From Heterodera schachtii (taxonomy: Eukaryota; Nematoda; Chromadorea; Rhabditida; Heteroderidae), in assembly GCA_023374025.1 (NCBI GenBank), contig SIJG01000065.1, forward strand, positions 295,496-359,495: DNA of 64,000 bases, written 5' to 3'. Numbering within the stretch: the stretch's first letter is position 1; every line of letters begins with the position of its first letter. Positions 22,934 to 35,400 of this stretch are shown piece after piece. The position numbers and the translations under genes are program-made. The notes beneath the pieces are model-generated. The model ran no database searches, was not told the origin of the DNA, and saw only the letters and a program-made list of their open reading frames with translations.

Positions 22934-25522
22934 ATGAATAGCGCAACTCAAAATGAGCACGTCCATCACCAGCAGCAGCAGTTTCAGCCCGCCGCCACCT
23001 TCAACGAATTGTTAATAAACGAAGTGAACGGATTACCCCTTAAAACACGGCGGAACCTCTCCAAATAAAATACTATTTATTTTTTTATTTTAGGTCCGTT
23101 CTCATCCGCAACTTTATGACCAACAACATCGGGTGGGTTAGTGAACGGAATGAGCATGACACGGAAGATTCTGTTAGAGGGGACGGCGTACCAAACCAAA
23201 TTGAAAACGAACAAAATTTTGGCACTGTGCCGTCTCTCCCCCCCCCCCCCCCCCCCGCTAAATGATCAATGTTAATCAAAACGATGTTAAGGTGTGCACT
23301 GACAATGGCGAACGGAATGCAATTTGGGTGAATGGGCATTCAATTTTATTGTTTAAATTAATTCTTTCGTTTTTAAGGAAGTAATTGCCTCACGGATTGA
23401 CGATTCCGTTAATGGTCAGAGAAAATTAGATAAAATAATTGGTTTTGAATTTTTTTGATCGTTCTTTTAAGGCGAATTTGCGAAAAAGCGATGGCTGCAA
23501 ATGCGCGACCGTTACCGAAAAGAGTTGAAAATGGCACTGCGCACTTCCATCCAACCGAAATGGCCCTATTTCACCAAATTGGCATGGCTCGATCCCTATT
23601 TGAAGGACGCAAAGTGAAACTTGGCAATTTTCTTGCCTATTTGACTAAATTGACAGGAACATCAAATCCGTCTCCGCTGGCGCTTCTCATCAACAACAAA
23701 ACGCTTTGGCGGACTTTTCCGCTAATGCCAACCACCAAATTGGCATTTTTAGAGGCGATTTTGCCGGTACTTTTCGGCATTATTTGTCGATTCGCTGATG
23801 GTTCGCTTCTCTTCAGAACAGCTTCGTCTCTCCCAACTCGGCAACACCGTTTCTTTTCTCGAATCTCTGATGGCCGCCAGCAGCGCACTTTTGCAGCAGC
23901 AGCAACACAAAAGTGTCAATTTGTGATGTTCGGTGGCTTCTCAATTATATAAAATGGTTCAGCCGATACGAACGGCGACTTCTCAACGGACAGCGCCGAA
24001 GCGTCGACGAGCGAAGGCGACGGAGGGGCGGCGGAGCCGCAGCACAGCCAATCGCTGCACAACGAACTGCTGATCCGCGCATCGTCCAGCATTTTAATGG
24101 GAGGGGTCGGAACGGAACAGCCGAACACCACTGGGGAACAGAGGTGTTCACAATCAGCATCACCAAAGGACGACGGAATGGAACAGGAGGAGGAGGAGAC
24201 GGAAGAAGGACCTGTCGATAGCAAAGACGACGACGAGGAGGGCACGGAGAGAGGGCACAGTGCCGACCCCTCAGCAAAGGTTGGCTCAACACTTGCCATG
24301 GCATTAGTTTGGCTTGCCATTCATCGTCATGCCCTCCTCATTTGTCAGTGCCATACCGACTTTGCCGCCGAACTTTCGCTGCTCCGTCGCTCCGCTTCGG
24401 CTTCGAGTCCCCTGGGCCCCGCCTCCGCCGAACCTTCCACGGAGTTCGTTCTGAATTCACTTTTTGCTCGATCTTCGCCATTCCGTCTGCTCGGCTCGAC
24501 ACTGCTCAACTCGACCGCACCAACAACTTCTTCCATTGACAATGATCACTCCGATCAGCGTCGTGCGTTGTCCGCTTTCGCACCCGCGTCCAAATCGCCC
24601 GTCACTTATCCGACGCGTCACCATCGCTTTGTCAGCACTCCCAATGGCAATGGCACATCACTTCGAAATAACAGCGGTGGCAACGGTCAGCCACCGTACC
24701 TCATCCGTCGAGGTGAATACTGTGACACTGGAACTTGTTTAGGTACTTTTTGGTTATGCGGGCGCACCTTCAAATTTTAAAAAAGAAAAAAACGCGCGTT
24801 TTAAAAAAGAAAAAAACGCGCGTTGTGTTAGGGATTGCGAGAAATGATTTTTACCGAGACTCTCGCACATCCTAGCATTTGTTACCTATGTTCCCAGCGC
24901 ATTGTGCGAATTCCTCTGGCGCTAAGACTTCGAACGTGCATAACCGAGAAGTACCCTTGTTTATACGATAGAAAAGCGCAGAAAGTGCTAATAATTTTAA
25001 AAACCTTCAAGGGTTTGGCGTTTCAAAATCCCGGGGTCGCCTTGCCAGCGGCACTCTCCCGCCTTCGGGTTCGTCCGTCGTCCGATTGATGAAAACAATT
25101 GATTGATTTTTAACAGACTCGGCAAATTCTGTTCGTAAATTTGACATCGTTTCGATGTGTTCGTCACCGACGGAAATTTGTGGGGACGGTGACACAAAAA
25201 TAGAGGAAGAAGCAAACAGTGGCAAAGCGAACAACGGCACAAATTGCTGGACCGATGCCATGGAATGGGCGGACGGTCGAGGCAATGGCACGGCAAATGC
25301 CAACGGAACGGCTAACAATGAGGACGAAGACGCATTGTTCGCGCGCCTTGTGGTGGCACGGCTGAAAAAGTTTGGCACGAAGGAACGGAGGGCGGTGAGT
25401 CGGTGAAGGAATTAATAACTATTCTTTGGAAGTTTCCCTTTTAGGTCCGTTCACGCATTTTCAATTGGTTGGACCAAAAAGAAGAGGAAATGGAAACGGC
25501 GACGGCCGAAGACAGCCAATGA
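22934..25522 (+). CDS. MADF-BESS domain transcription factor
   Basis: DNA-binding regulator of the Adf-1/Stonewall type. Eleven exons join in phase: 22934-23023, 23094-23132, 23292-23327, 23378-23441, 23472-23613, 23657-23766, 23817-23912, 23963-24279, 24349-24712, 25117-25394 and 25445-25522. After a Gln-rich start the MADF domain is spread over exons 1-5: FNELLINEVRSHPQLYDQQH, AIWEVIASRID, EFAKKRWLQMRDRYRKELK and PKWPYFTKLAWLDPYL. The middle is acidic and Ser-rich. The last two exons encode DEDALFARLVVARLKKFGTK followed by ERRAVRSRIFNWLD, the size and charge pattern of a BESS protein-interaction motif. Exons 2 and 3 are only 39 and 36 nt. No close orthologue is named; the two domains and their order are the evidence. 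Targets are unknown. Confidence 0.85.
24779..24827. repeat. Two tandem copies of a 24-base unit in an intron
   Basis: The unit AAAAAAGAAAAAAACGCGCGTT is present twice head to tail, joined by TT, inside the intron 24713-25116 of the MADF-BESS gene. Confidence 0.8.
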
Positions 25523-26115
25523 ATGCCAAACATTGCTTTTCGATTGATATTTTGCCATTCACTGATCAGTCACTGATTGTCCCTCTCTCATTCTGCCAAA
25601 TTTTCTCTCTTTTCTTTGTTTTCACTTTCTTTTATCTTTTGCCGAATTCATTTTGTGTGCCGTTTTCCCTTGTAACCTTTGCTCAATTTGACCGATTTCT
25701 CCTCCTTAACTGACAAATTAATTAATTTGTCTTTTATTTTCAATTTATCTTTGTGGCCAAATTAAAGAAATGGACCAATGAATTTGATGAGAAAATCAGC
25801 AGCAGCAAAACACATTCAAAAGTTTGTCCAACACTTCGCTTGAGTGGCCCCGGGGGCGGCGGAGGCGACAATTGCCCGTCCCGCCCCTTCGGTTGCCCCC
25901 CCCCCCCCCGCCTCCGCCCAATCCTTCGCCGTTTTGCCATTTCTTCCAATTGCCCCACGGCCCTTTTTCTCTTCCCTTTGGCCAATCAGTGCAAATGACC
26001 CTTTGGGCACAGTACCAAAGCCAAACAGAAGAGACGGGGAAAAGAAAAGCATAAAAAACAGTTAATGATTGTGCAAATAAAAATTGCAAATTTTCAGCCC
26101 AATTAACGCGTGCCG
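25523..26115. other. Gap between MADF-BESS and DM-domain genes
   Basis: About 590 bases, including a CCCCGGGGGCGGCGGAGGCG patch and a run of about 14 C near 25897-25910. TTTTCAG at 26091-26097, 18 bases before the downstream ATG, could be a trans-splice acceptor. No coding exon supported. Confidence 0.45.
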
Positions 26116-28812
26116 ATGAGCTCAACGAATGCCAACGAATCAATCGACACTTTGCCCCTGGCAACAAATTCTGCTTCGAATAGTGCCATTCCCGGCAAAG
26201 TGCCTCTGAGTGGTGCCGAGTTGGAAAGACTGCTGCGCATGCGCGCAGAACGGACGCAACGAACGCCAAAGTGCGCGCGGGTTGGTGCGAATAAAGGCAA
26301 GGGAATGGCAAAATTAGCAAAAACATTTCAGTGCCGCAATCACGGCGCCGTTTCAGCACTGAAAGGTGAGTCCGTGCGCAAAGAACGGCACTTTTTCTAT
26401 TTTTGTATTTCAATGGCTTTTTTAGGACACAAGCGAACGTGCCAATGGAAGGACTGCGCATGTGCAAAGTGTACACTGATCGCTGAACGTCAACGAGTAA
26501 TGGCAGCTCAGGTGGCACTCCGTCGCCAACAGTCCCAAGAGGAGAAGGAGGCGGTGGGCGAAGGGAAAAGGGCAATTTCACGGGGGGAAAGAGCTGCTCC
26601 CGGCAGAGAGAGGGGAGAGGCGGAATAGTAGGGGGGGGGAGAAGGGAATAGGTGGGAGAGAAGAGGGGGGAGAGAGAAGGGAATAGGTGGGAGAGAAGAG
26701 GGGGGAGAGAGAAGGGAATAGGTGGGAGAGAAGAGGGGGGGGGGAGAGAGAAGGGAATAGGTGGGAGATAAGAGAGGGGGAGAAGGAATAAGGGGGAAAG
26801 AAGAGGGGGGGGGGGGGGCGGGGGGGGGGAAACGCATGAAACAAAAAATAGAGGACATTCCACTGGTTTTCCCTTTCTCTCCAAAGCAGATACTGTATTA
26901 ATCCGATGTTTGTACATTAATTTGGGTGTTTCAGAAAGAGCTCGGCTCATTGCTCGGCATCGAATCGGCCACTGAAATTTTGGCATTAATGCGACGGGCA
27001 AAAAATGACGAAGAAATTGGCAACGAAGAAGCGGATCAAGCCAAAGGAAGCATCGAAGTGAAGGGAAAAAATGGAAAGTCACAAAAAGGTGGGCATTTCA
27101 ACAATTAATTGATTCTCTTTTGAAATGCTTTCTCTGCTCCCAAAATGCCAAAAGTTCGCCTTAGGGTGTTTTTGGTGATATTCCGTCCAAGCAATGTTTG
27201 CCAACATTGAGTTGCGTGCCATCCTCAGCACACCCTGTCACTCGTCCATTCATGGGATTAATCCCCCTGAAAGTGCCATCCCTAACACCTGCTGTTGTGT
27301 CTGTCCGTCCGTCCCTCTCAAAACATTTGCATTGGCTTGGCTCAACACTTTGCCATTGGCCATCCATTGCCCCCTCTCTTTCTCCCATTCCCCCCCCCCC
27401 CCCCCCTTCTCCCCCTCCCATTTCCCACCTTCCTTCCCCTCTTTCCCCCCCCCACTTCCTCTCGTTTCCCCTCCCTCTCCCCCCTTCCCACCTTCCTCGC
27501 ACCCTTTCCCTCTCGTTCCCCCCCCCCCCCCCTCCCCCCTCTTCCCCTCCCCCCTTCTCCCCCTCCCATTTCCCACCTTCCTCCTCTCGTTCCCCTCCCT
27601 CTCCCCCCCCCCTTCCCCCCTTCCCCCCCCCCTCTTTGCCGCCCCTTATCACCCCTCTCTTTTCCTCCTCTTTCGCTCGCCCCATTTTCTCGAGAATGTC
27701 TGTTGAGAATGCGCTGATCAACTCATTCTCGTCGACGCACAAAGTTTCGTCGTTTTGAAGAGCTTTCAGTGGCAATATCAAATTTCGCTTCCTCTCGAAA
27801 ATTACATTATGTGGTGAAAGAAATGGACGGAAAAGTGAAAAGTGGCGAATGCTTGACAAATTGAAAAGGGAAGTGCACTACCGTAGCAAAAACAAACGGA
27901 AAATTAAATTGGAAAGGAAGAAGGAACACTGTAAACAAATTGACTTACCGTAACCCAAGCTAAGGGACAGAAAAGTGCTTTCCCATTTATACAAAAACGG
28001 TAATGTACAAAAAAAAGAGCAAATATTTAATAACAGGCTATTAGGGATTGCCCCCCGCCCTCCTGTTGGCCGTTTAATTCCCAATTGAATGATTCCCCCC
28101 CGCCCCTGTGTTTGAGGGGATAAGCCAAGCGGAGATTGGCACTTTCCGCGAGTCAATTGGCCATTTGGGAAATAATTAAAAAACAGAAAGCAGAAGGCAA
28201 AACATTGTCCCGATTTCAGAACACTCGCCAATAATGACTAAGAAACGCAATTTGACGCCATCAGATGGTCAAAAAAACAAAAAGGGAGCCAAAAAAAAGA
28301 CGGAGGAAAATGGCAAAAGGGAGGAGAAAAAGGCATGCCAAAGTCCACCCTTTGTACATTTTGAGAGTTCTTCGGCTTTTTCAGACTTTTCCTCCTTCGA
28401 CCAGTCCCCGGCCTCCGTTCGCTCCCCCTTTTTCCCACCATTCGTTCGGTTCCTACGGCCAATGCTCTTCCTCCTCCCCTCCGGCAATTGTGGCGCCTTC
28501 CGTTGCTCCGTCTATGATGCCAATGCCAATGCTTGCGCCGTCTCTTTTGGCACCATTTCATCCGTTTTTCCGTCTTCCGATGCCAACGGCGATGGCCACC
28601 GCACTTTTACCAGCCGCACTGTTTCAGGTGAAAAATGAGAAGCAGTTGAGAATTGTCCATTCCAAATTTAAGCTGAATTTTCAATTCAATTTTCACTTTA
28701 GCAATTCCTCGCTTCGTCCGCTTCTTCTCATCAGCAAAAAGACACAGTTTCTGCCGGTCCATCATCTGCTGAAAATGCCAAATCGCAGCAGCACATTGGG
28801 ACATATCAGTGA
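26116..28812 (+). CDS. DM-domain (doublesex/mab-3 family) transcription factor
   Basis: Zinc-binding regulator of the DMRT/dmd family, often acting in sexual differentiation or neurons. Exons 26116-26280, 26332-26365 and 26426-26553 encode a complete DM domain: [44 protein letters not shown] and [10 protein letters not shown], with the Cys/His ligands in place. An exon at 26935-27088 follows ([20 protein letters not shown]). Downstream structure is uncertain: the reading through 27170-27700 is Pro-rich and crosses C runs, and no join from 27088 into it keeps phase cleanly. Near the end, a Pro/Ala/Met-rich exon up to about 28627 splices to a last exon starting at 28702 and ending in TGA at 28810-28812. 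A G-rich minisatellite fills intron 3. The DM domain is certain; the C-terminal half is approximate, and which dmd gene this is remains unknown. Confidence 0.85.
26630..26835. repeat. G-rich minisatellite in the DM-domain gene
   Basis: Units of about 35 bases around GGGAATAGGTGGGAGAGAAG repeat roughly four to five times, ending in long G runs. Lies within intron 3 (26554-26934). The sense strand has many G runs that could form quadruplex structures. Confidence 0.85.
27380..27660. repeat. C-rich low-complexity tract
   Basis: About 280 bases that are almost pure pyrimidine, with C runs up to 18 (27391-27408) and recurring CCCACCTTCC. It makes Pro/Ser-rich frames on the plus strand and Gly/Glu/Arg frames on the minus strand, so coding status cannot be read from openness alone. 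Confidence 0.8.
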
Positions 28813-29463
28813 AAAAAGGGCAAAAAAGGAAATGAAAATTCAAAAGAAAGAAATGATCAATGATCAATCAGTCAGCTGATAATACGACTCATTCAATCAA
28901 ATCGGACAATCACTTTTTAAACGAAATTAATTTGAGGAATAAATTTTTATTTTTATAAAATAAAAAAGGCGAATAAAAATGACAACGAAATTTGAAGAAC
29001 CTTTTGCTTTTGGTCAAAATATTAATGGAAATGGCAGTGAAAGAAAATATAATTTTTTAAAAGATTTGCATTTTTGCATAAATTTTTCCATTAAATAAAG
29101 ATTTTACAGAAATGGGTGAACAATTGGATAAGTAATTAATTGGTCGGGGTAATTAATTATTAACTGGTGATTAAGTGTAATTAATTAATTGGCAGGCGGA
29201 AAGCAATAAAAATCACATGAAGCGGAAGGAACAAAAGGGGAAAACAACGAAAGTATCCGCGAAGAATTCCGACCCCAACCTTTGTCAAATTGGGGGGGGG
29301 GGGGGCGAATCCCCCGCAAATGGGCGGCAATTAAACAAAGCGAAAAGAAAAGCAAAGTGCAGCCCATTTACGGTAGGAAAGGCTTTTGTAACGGCACACA
29401 CAACACAATCGAAGCGCATTGGGGGGAATCGTTCGCGTGGAATTCGACGCCTCGCGGCGCTTT
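28813..29463. other. Convergent gap between DM-domain and collagen IV genes
   Basis: Very AT-rich to about 29210, with repeated TTAATTAATT runs, then a G run of about 14 at 29291. The 3' untranslated regions of both genes probably lie here. No gene seen. Confidence 0.5.
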
Positions 29464-32400
29464 TCAGTGGGGCGTTCCGCCGCCTTTCCGGCACACTTGG
29501 CACCTCGACACTCTGTCCTTCAGTCCGCCCGCTTTCAGCGTTTGCGGCATCGGTTTTCGGAATTGGTTGTACTGTAGTGGAAATCCAACAAATATTTCAA
29601 AATTTGAATTGCGCAGTAACCGTAACCCTTTCTGACAGTACAGTATGCCTGTATCGTGTGCCCAACTGTGTCCACCTGTTCAACGACGGCCAGCCAAAAG
29701 CCGTGATTGGTGGCGTAATAATTGCACGTGCCTTTGCCATGGCATTCGATGAATGGCACCGCGAAGAATGTCTCCAGACAACTCCCCGGCGACTCGAAAT
29801 TCTGCCCGGTGCCCTCAGCGCCAGCGGCGGTATGCTGCGCAAAAGAAAATTAAAACAGGGAATTGGCGGAAGGGAGGTGTGCTTGGCATTACATTGGATA
29901 ACATTCGCTAAAACTATGACCTTAAATGACCCAAAAGTATCGGCTTTTCCTTTGTCCGTTCCAATTAGTCCCGAGAGTCTCGGCTTTTCCGCCTCCGTTT
30001 CGCTAACCATTGCGAAGCTGTATCCGCTCCACAACGGCGTCCATCCGCGTGGACACTGCGGCACGAAATTATCCTGCGAATGGACTGCCATTGTTTGTGT
30101 GCGCGTCTCGCAGACGGAACAGCGTGAAATGTGCTCGCGCACTGCGGCGCCCTGCTCGGGAGTCATCATTTGGTTCATGGGACGGCCTGTGGACAGCCAA
30201 AAGGAGTAATCGTTGCGCGAGCTGAAGTGGCACACTTCCTTCAGGGAATCGCAATTAAAAAATGCCAAAAACAAAAAGAGAGAGGATGAAGCGACGGGAG
30301 AGAGTTCTGAGGGAAAGGAACGGCGGAGAGAGTGCCGAAAGCAAAGAAATTACGGGAAAGAGTGCCGAGGCAAAGAAACGGCGGAGAGAATGCCAAAAGC
30401 AAAGAACCGACGGAAAAAAGTGCCGAGGCAAAGAAACGGCGGAGAGAGTGCCAAAAGCAAAGAAACTACGGAAAGAGTGCCGAGGCAAAGAAACGGCGGA
30501 GAGAATGCCAAAAGCAAAGAAACTACGGGAAAGAGTGCCGAGGCAAAGAAACGGCAGAGAGAGTGCCAAAAGGAAAGAAACTACGGAAAAGAGTGCCGAG
30601 GCAAAGAAACGGCAGAGAGAGTGCCAAAAGGAAAGAAACTACGGAAAAGAGTGCCGAGGCAAAGAAACGGCGGCAAAGAATGTCAAGGATAGGAACGGCG
30701 GGAGTGAAAAGCAAAGGTGAGGCCAAAAAAAAAGGACTACCGCACTCACTCACTTTCAAGTTGCAGAACACCATTGGCATCGGCGAAAACTTGGGCAAAC
30801 ATGAACCTGGGAGGAAGGGGAACCGAAATTTCATTTCAAAAAGGAGATGGGTCGGCCCCACCTCCGACAATGCTTTTCCCCTAATTCCCTGCTCCCGACA
30901 ATGCTTTTCCCCTAATTCCCTGCTCCCGACAATGCTTTTCCCCTAATTCCCTGCTCCCGACAATGCTTTTCCCCTAATTCCCTGCTCCCGACAATGCTTT
31001 TCCCCTAATTCCCTGCTCCCGACAATGCTTTTCCCCTAATTCCCTGCTCCCGACAATGCTTTTCCCCTAATTCCCTGCTCCCGACAATGCTTTTCCCCTA
31101 ATTCCCTGCTCCCGACAATGCTTTTCCCCTAATTCCCTGCTCCCGACAATGCTTTTCCCCTAATTCCCTGCTCCCGACAATGCTTTTCCCTATCCCTGCT
31201 CCAATGCTTTTCCCTATTCCTGCTCCCGACAATGCTTTTCCCCTAATTCCCTGCTCCCGACAATGCTTTTCCCCTAATTCCCTGCTCCCGACAATGCTTT
31301 TCCCCTAATTCCCTGCTCCCGACAATGCTTTTCCCCTAATTCCTGCTCCCGACAATGCTTTCCTATTCCCCTGCTTTTCCTCCCCCATTACCCGGCGTGC
31401 CCAAGTCTTGCCCCGCCGCCCGGCCGTTTCCTTGCACGTACAGAAGAGAATACCCGGACCAAAGCAGTGTCATTCCGTCAGGACAAGTGGGAACTTCAGT
31501 GGACTGAGAGTGTCTGGCGATGGTGAAGCCGCGAGACGGTGCCCACCCTCTCCAAAAGTGAGCATTTTAATCCGATTATGTTTTTAAAATCGCTAAACTC
31601 ACCCCCGTGGCCCGGGAATGCCTGGCGGTCCCGGCAGTCCGGGCCGACCTTCACGACCCAACACTCCCGGCATACCGCTGATGCCTGCCTCGCCCTTGGG
31701 ACCCGGGAGACCAGGGATTCCCGACTCTCCAGGCGGACCCGGCGCGCCTGGGTACCCTGCCGGTCCGGGTGGGCCAGGAAGGCCCGCGTCGCCGGCTCGC
31801 CGGGGTAGCCGGGGATGCCGGACAGTCCGATGTCACCCGGCCGACCGGTAGGAGCATGCATTTCCTTAAGTGGGTTTCAGAAGAGCAAATGGGTAAAACA
31901 GACCTGTATGAATTGTGGACTTGGTCCGGGGATGCCCGGTGGGCCTTGCCGGCCAGGGAGGCCAATTGTGCCGGGCAGCCCGGGCACTCCTTCCATGCCC
32001 TGGTCGCCTTTGCTTCCCGCGATTCCCGGGAAGCCATCGGGCCCTCTGTCGCCAGGAATGCCGCGATTTCCTTCTGGACCAATTTCACCCTTAATGAGAA
32101 AATTCATTGCAGCATGTACTTATTAAATCATTAACCCTCATTCCGGCATATCCAGGCTCTCCGGGTGGGCCTGGCAGTCCGGAGAATGCGTCGGGATGAC
32201 GCGCGCCTTTAGGGCCCGGCAGCCCCTGGGGGCCGGGCAATCCAGCAAGTCCGGGCTGTCCAGGCCGACCTGAAACTCAAAGCGACTATATAAACGGTTT
32301 TTCTTTTCTTTTTTTTGTTACTTGCCTGGCTTTCCGTCGATTCCTCTCAGTCCGAATTCGCCCAGAATTCCCGTCTGTCCGCGTTCGCCCTTTTCGCCCG

Positions 32401-35400
32401 GCTGACCAAGCGCGCCCGGGTAGCCCGCGTCGCCTCTTTCTCCCATAAGACCCTATTTTCTTTGTTGAATGCTTATTTCGGATTGAACACACCGGAGCAC
32501 CAGGGAATCCATCTTGGCCCGGAATTCCGTCTTCGCCTCGCTCTCCCGGAATGCCATATCCGTCGGGGCCCGGCAGGCCCGGGAGTCCGTCGTCACCGGG
32601 TGGTCCAGTCAGGCCAGTCTGCCCATCTTGGCCCGGAATGCCCGGGAAGCCGTTCTCTCCTCGCGGTCCCTTCAGGCCAAAAATGCCGGGGAGGCCGGGC
32701 GGTCCGATGTCACCGGGCATGCCTGGTACGCCGGGTAGACCGTTGTCGCCCTGTTAAAGTTTTATCTACTTTTCTTATCTGGGGGTCTACCGGCATTCCG
32801 ATGGGTCCCGGAAAGCCTGCCAATCCGGGAATGCCGTGTTCGCCGTCTTCTCCCTTCGCCCCGGGCATTCCCGGCATTCCTCGCAGTCCGGGCAATCCGT
32901 CCAACCCGCGTTCTCCGGGCCAGCCATTCTCGCCCGATGGTCCGGGTACACCTTGCAGTCCCGGCACTCCGCTTGCACCAGGAAATCCGCTTGCACCTTG
33001 GTCCCCTTTCATGCCGGGTTGGCCGGGCAGTCCATCCGCGCCCCGTTGTCCCGGCAGTCCGGATGTGCCAGGTTCTCCCGGTGCACCGGGTGTCCCCGCG
33101 AGTCCGGGAAGACCCGGCAAACCGGGTGGTCCGGGCATTCCTTCGAAGCCAAAGTCGCCGGGCTGTCCTTTAGCCCCGGGGTGTCCCTTAAGGAAATGTT
33201 AGTGCTTTTTGTAAATTTCGTTTTACAGGTTGGCTTATGCCGGGAAAGCCTTTTGCGCCTGGCATTCCGTCCGTGCCGCGATCCCCCATCGGTCCCTCAA
33301 GCCCAGGCCTGCCCGGCACTCCGTCCTCGCCGCGCTGCCCAGGCAGTCCCGGCATTCCGTCTTCGCCACGCGGTCCGAATGGGCCCGGCGTGCCCGCTTC
33401 GCCACGATCTCCGGGAAACCCATGGAGGCCATCTTTGCCGGGCACGCCAGGAAAACCTAATTAACGATTCATTAAATAATGGTAAATAATGAATGCATGC
33501 CGCTGTCTCCGGGCGGCCCTTCGACGCCAGGAAATCCGTTGTGGCCCGGCAGTCCCTGCTTCCCACGCTCGCCGGGCAGCCCCGGCAGACCGGGCTCGCC
33601 TTCTGGCCCATGCAGACCCGGAAAACCAACAGGTCCCTGCTCGCCAGGCAGCCCAGGCAGTCCTTCTGCACCGGATTTACCCTAATCAGAATATTAGTAA
33701 ATAGTTAGCAGTCCAAAAGCCTCACCGGCATTCCGCGTGGGCCGGACGTGCCAATTTCGCCTTTGGCCCCGGGCAATCCCGGCAGTCCCGGCTGTCCCGC
33801 GAAGCCCTTCGGTCCCGGTGCCCCGGGCACTCCGTCTCGGCCAGGCCGTCCGTCCTTCCCGGGAATTCCAGGCAAACCTGGGCCCGCTTACTGTATAGGC
33901 TCAGCTTAATTTTTGCTTACCAAATTCGCCCTTTGGGCCTGGCATTCCGACAATTCCCTCCCGTCCCGGTTCGCCGTCCGTGCCGCGCCCTCCGTGTGGG
34001 CCTGGTCTTCCCGGTTGCCCATCCGGCCCCCGAAATCCGGGCAATCCGTGGTCACCCGCGTCGCCCATTGGGCCCGGATATCCGGCAATCCCAGGCAGTC
34101 CATAGCCCGGCTCTCCAGGAGGTCCTATTTAAAATTCAATATATTTGCTTACACCGTTTCTCCTCGCCAGTTCAGCACCTTTCAATCCCGGCATTCCGTT
34201 CAGTCCGTCCGCGCCTCTTTCTCCCGCCATTCCGTCCGCTCCCGGCGCCCCGGGCGCTCCCTGCGGCCCCGGTGGGCCTTGCTGACCCGCGCGTCCCATT
34301 TTGCCCGGTATTCCTGCCAAGCCTTTCTCGCCCACTTCCCCAGCGAATCCGTCTTTGCCCGCCCTTCCCGGCAATCCAGCGAGTCCGTCTTGGCCCCGCT
34401 CGCCCTTTTGGCCCGGCAGTCCCGGAATTCCGTCGCGGCCGTGCTCAGACCGTTCCAGGCTTTGCACTTCGTCTCCGGGTTCGCCTGTAAATGGCAATTG
34501 TTGCGACTCATCTCGCTGTTTGTTCACCTTCTGGCCCGGGTGCGCCCGCGAGTCCGTCGTCGCCGGGCGGCCCTTGCGCACCGGGCATCCCGGGTTGGCC
34601 AGGAAACGACTCGCCGGACTCTCCAGGAATTCCAGGTAAGCCAAGCTTAAAATTCGGATTTCTTTGTAAAGCTTGAAATATCCCCACTTGTCCATCTCTT
34701 CCGCGTTTGCCAGGAATTCCGACGACGCCTTTGTCGCCGGTAGGCCCAGGGAAGCCGGGCAGTCCGGACGGCCCCGGCAGTCCGTCAAGTCCGGGAGGGC
34801 CTGGGTAGCCAACGAGTCCAGGAAGTCCACGTTCGCCTTTTTGGCCCGGCACACCCGCTGGGTTCTCCATGGGCCCAAGCACATCCCCAGCCTCGCCCTT
34901 CTGTCCGGGATAACCGGGGATGCCGGGAAGTCCTTCGGCGCCCTGTATTTTAAATACTAAGGAATAGTTTGCCGATTTTGCCAACTAGCCGGCAATCCCT
35001 GCTGTCCTGGCCCTCCGGGGTTTCCGGCCATTCCCTTTGGCCCCGGTGTCCCCACGGGTCCGTCCGGTCCGGGCGGCCCGCGCCATCCGTCCTGCCCTGG
35101 TGTGCCAGCTTCGCCTTTTTCTCCAGGCCGACCATCAGCGCAGTATCCGCAGTCGTCTCCACGTAGCCCCGCAAGGCCGGGAGGCCCAAGTTGACCAGGA
35201 ATGCCAAGACGTCCATTCTCGCCCGGATAACCCGGCAGACCTGGTTGACCTGGCGGGCCGACTTTCTTCACTCCCATGCCCGGGAATCCCTTTTCGCCAG
35301 GCATGCCGGGGACGCCAACTTCGCCCGGCACCCCAGGAAAGCCGTCCAAACCGGGCACACCGTCCTGGCCTATATGGAATCGTTAACTGATACAGAATGA

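Noticed and set aside
25796..27082. 428-codon minus-strand frame, the longest in the window
   Set aside because: Antisense to the DM-domain exons and driven by the G-rich minisatellite and purine runs; Pro/Leu/Ser composition and no family match.
29217..30209. 330-codon plus-strand frame
   Set aside because: Runs antisense through collagen IV NC1 exons, whose minus-strand reading has the conserved Cys pattern.
30213..30946. Lys/Glu/Arg-rich plus-strand frames
   Set aside because: Translation of the 57-base minisatellite in a collagen intron.
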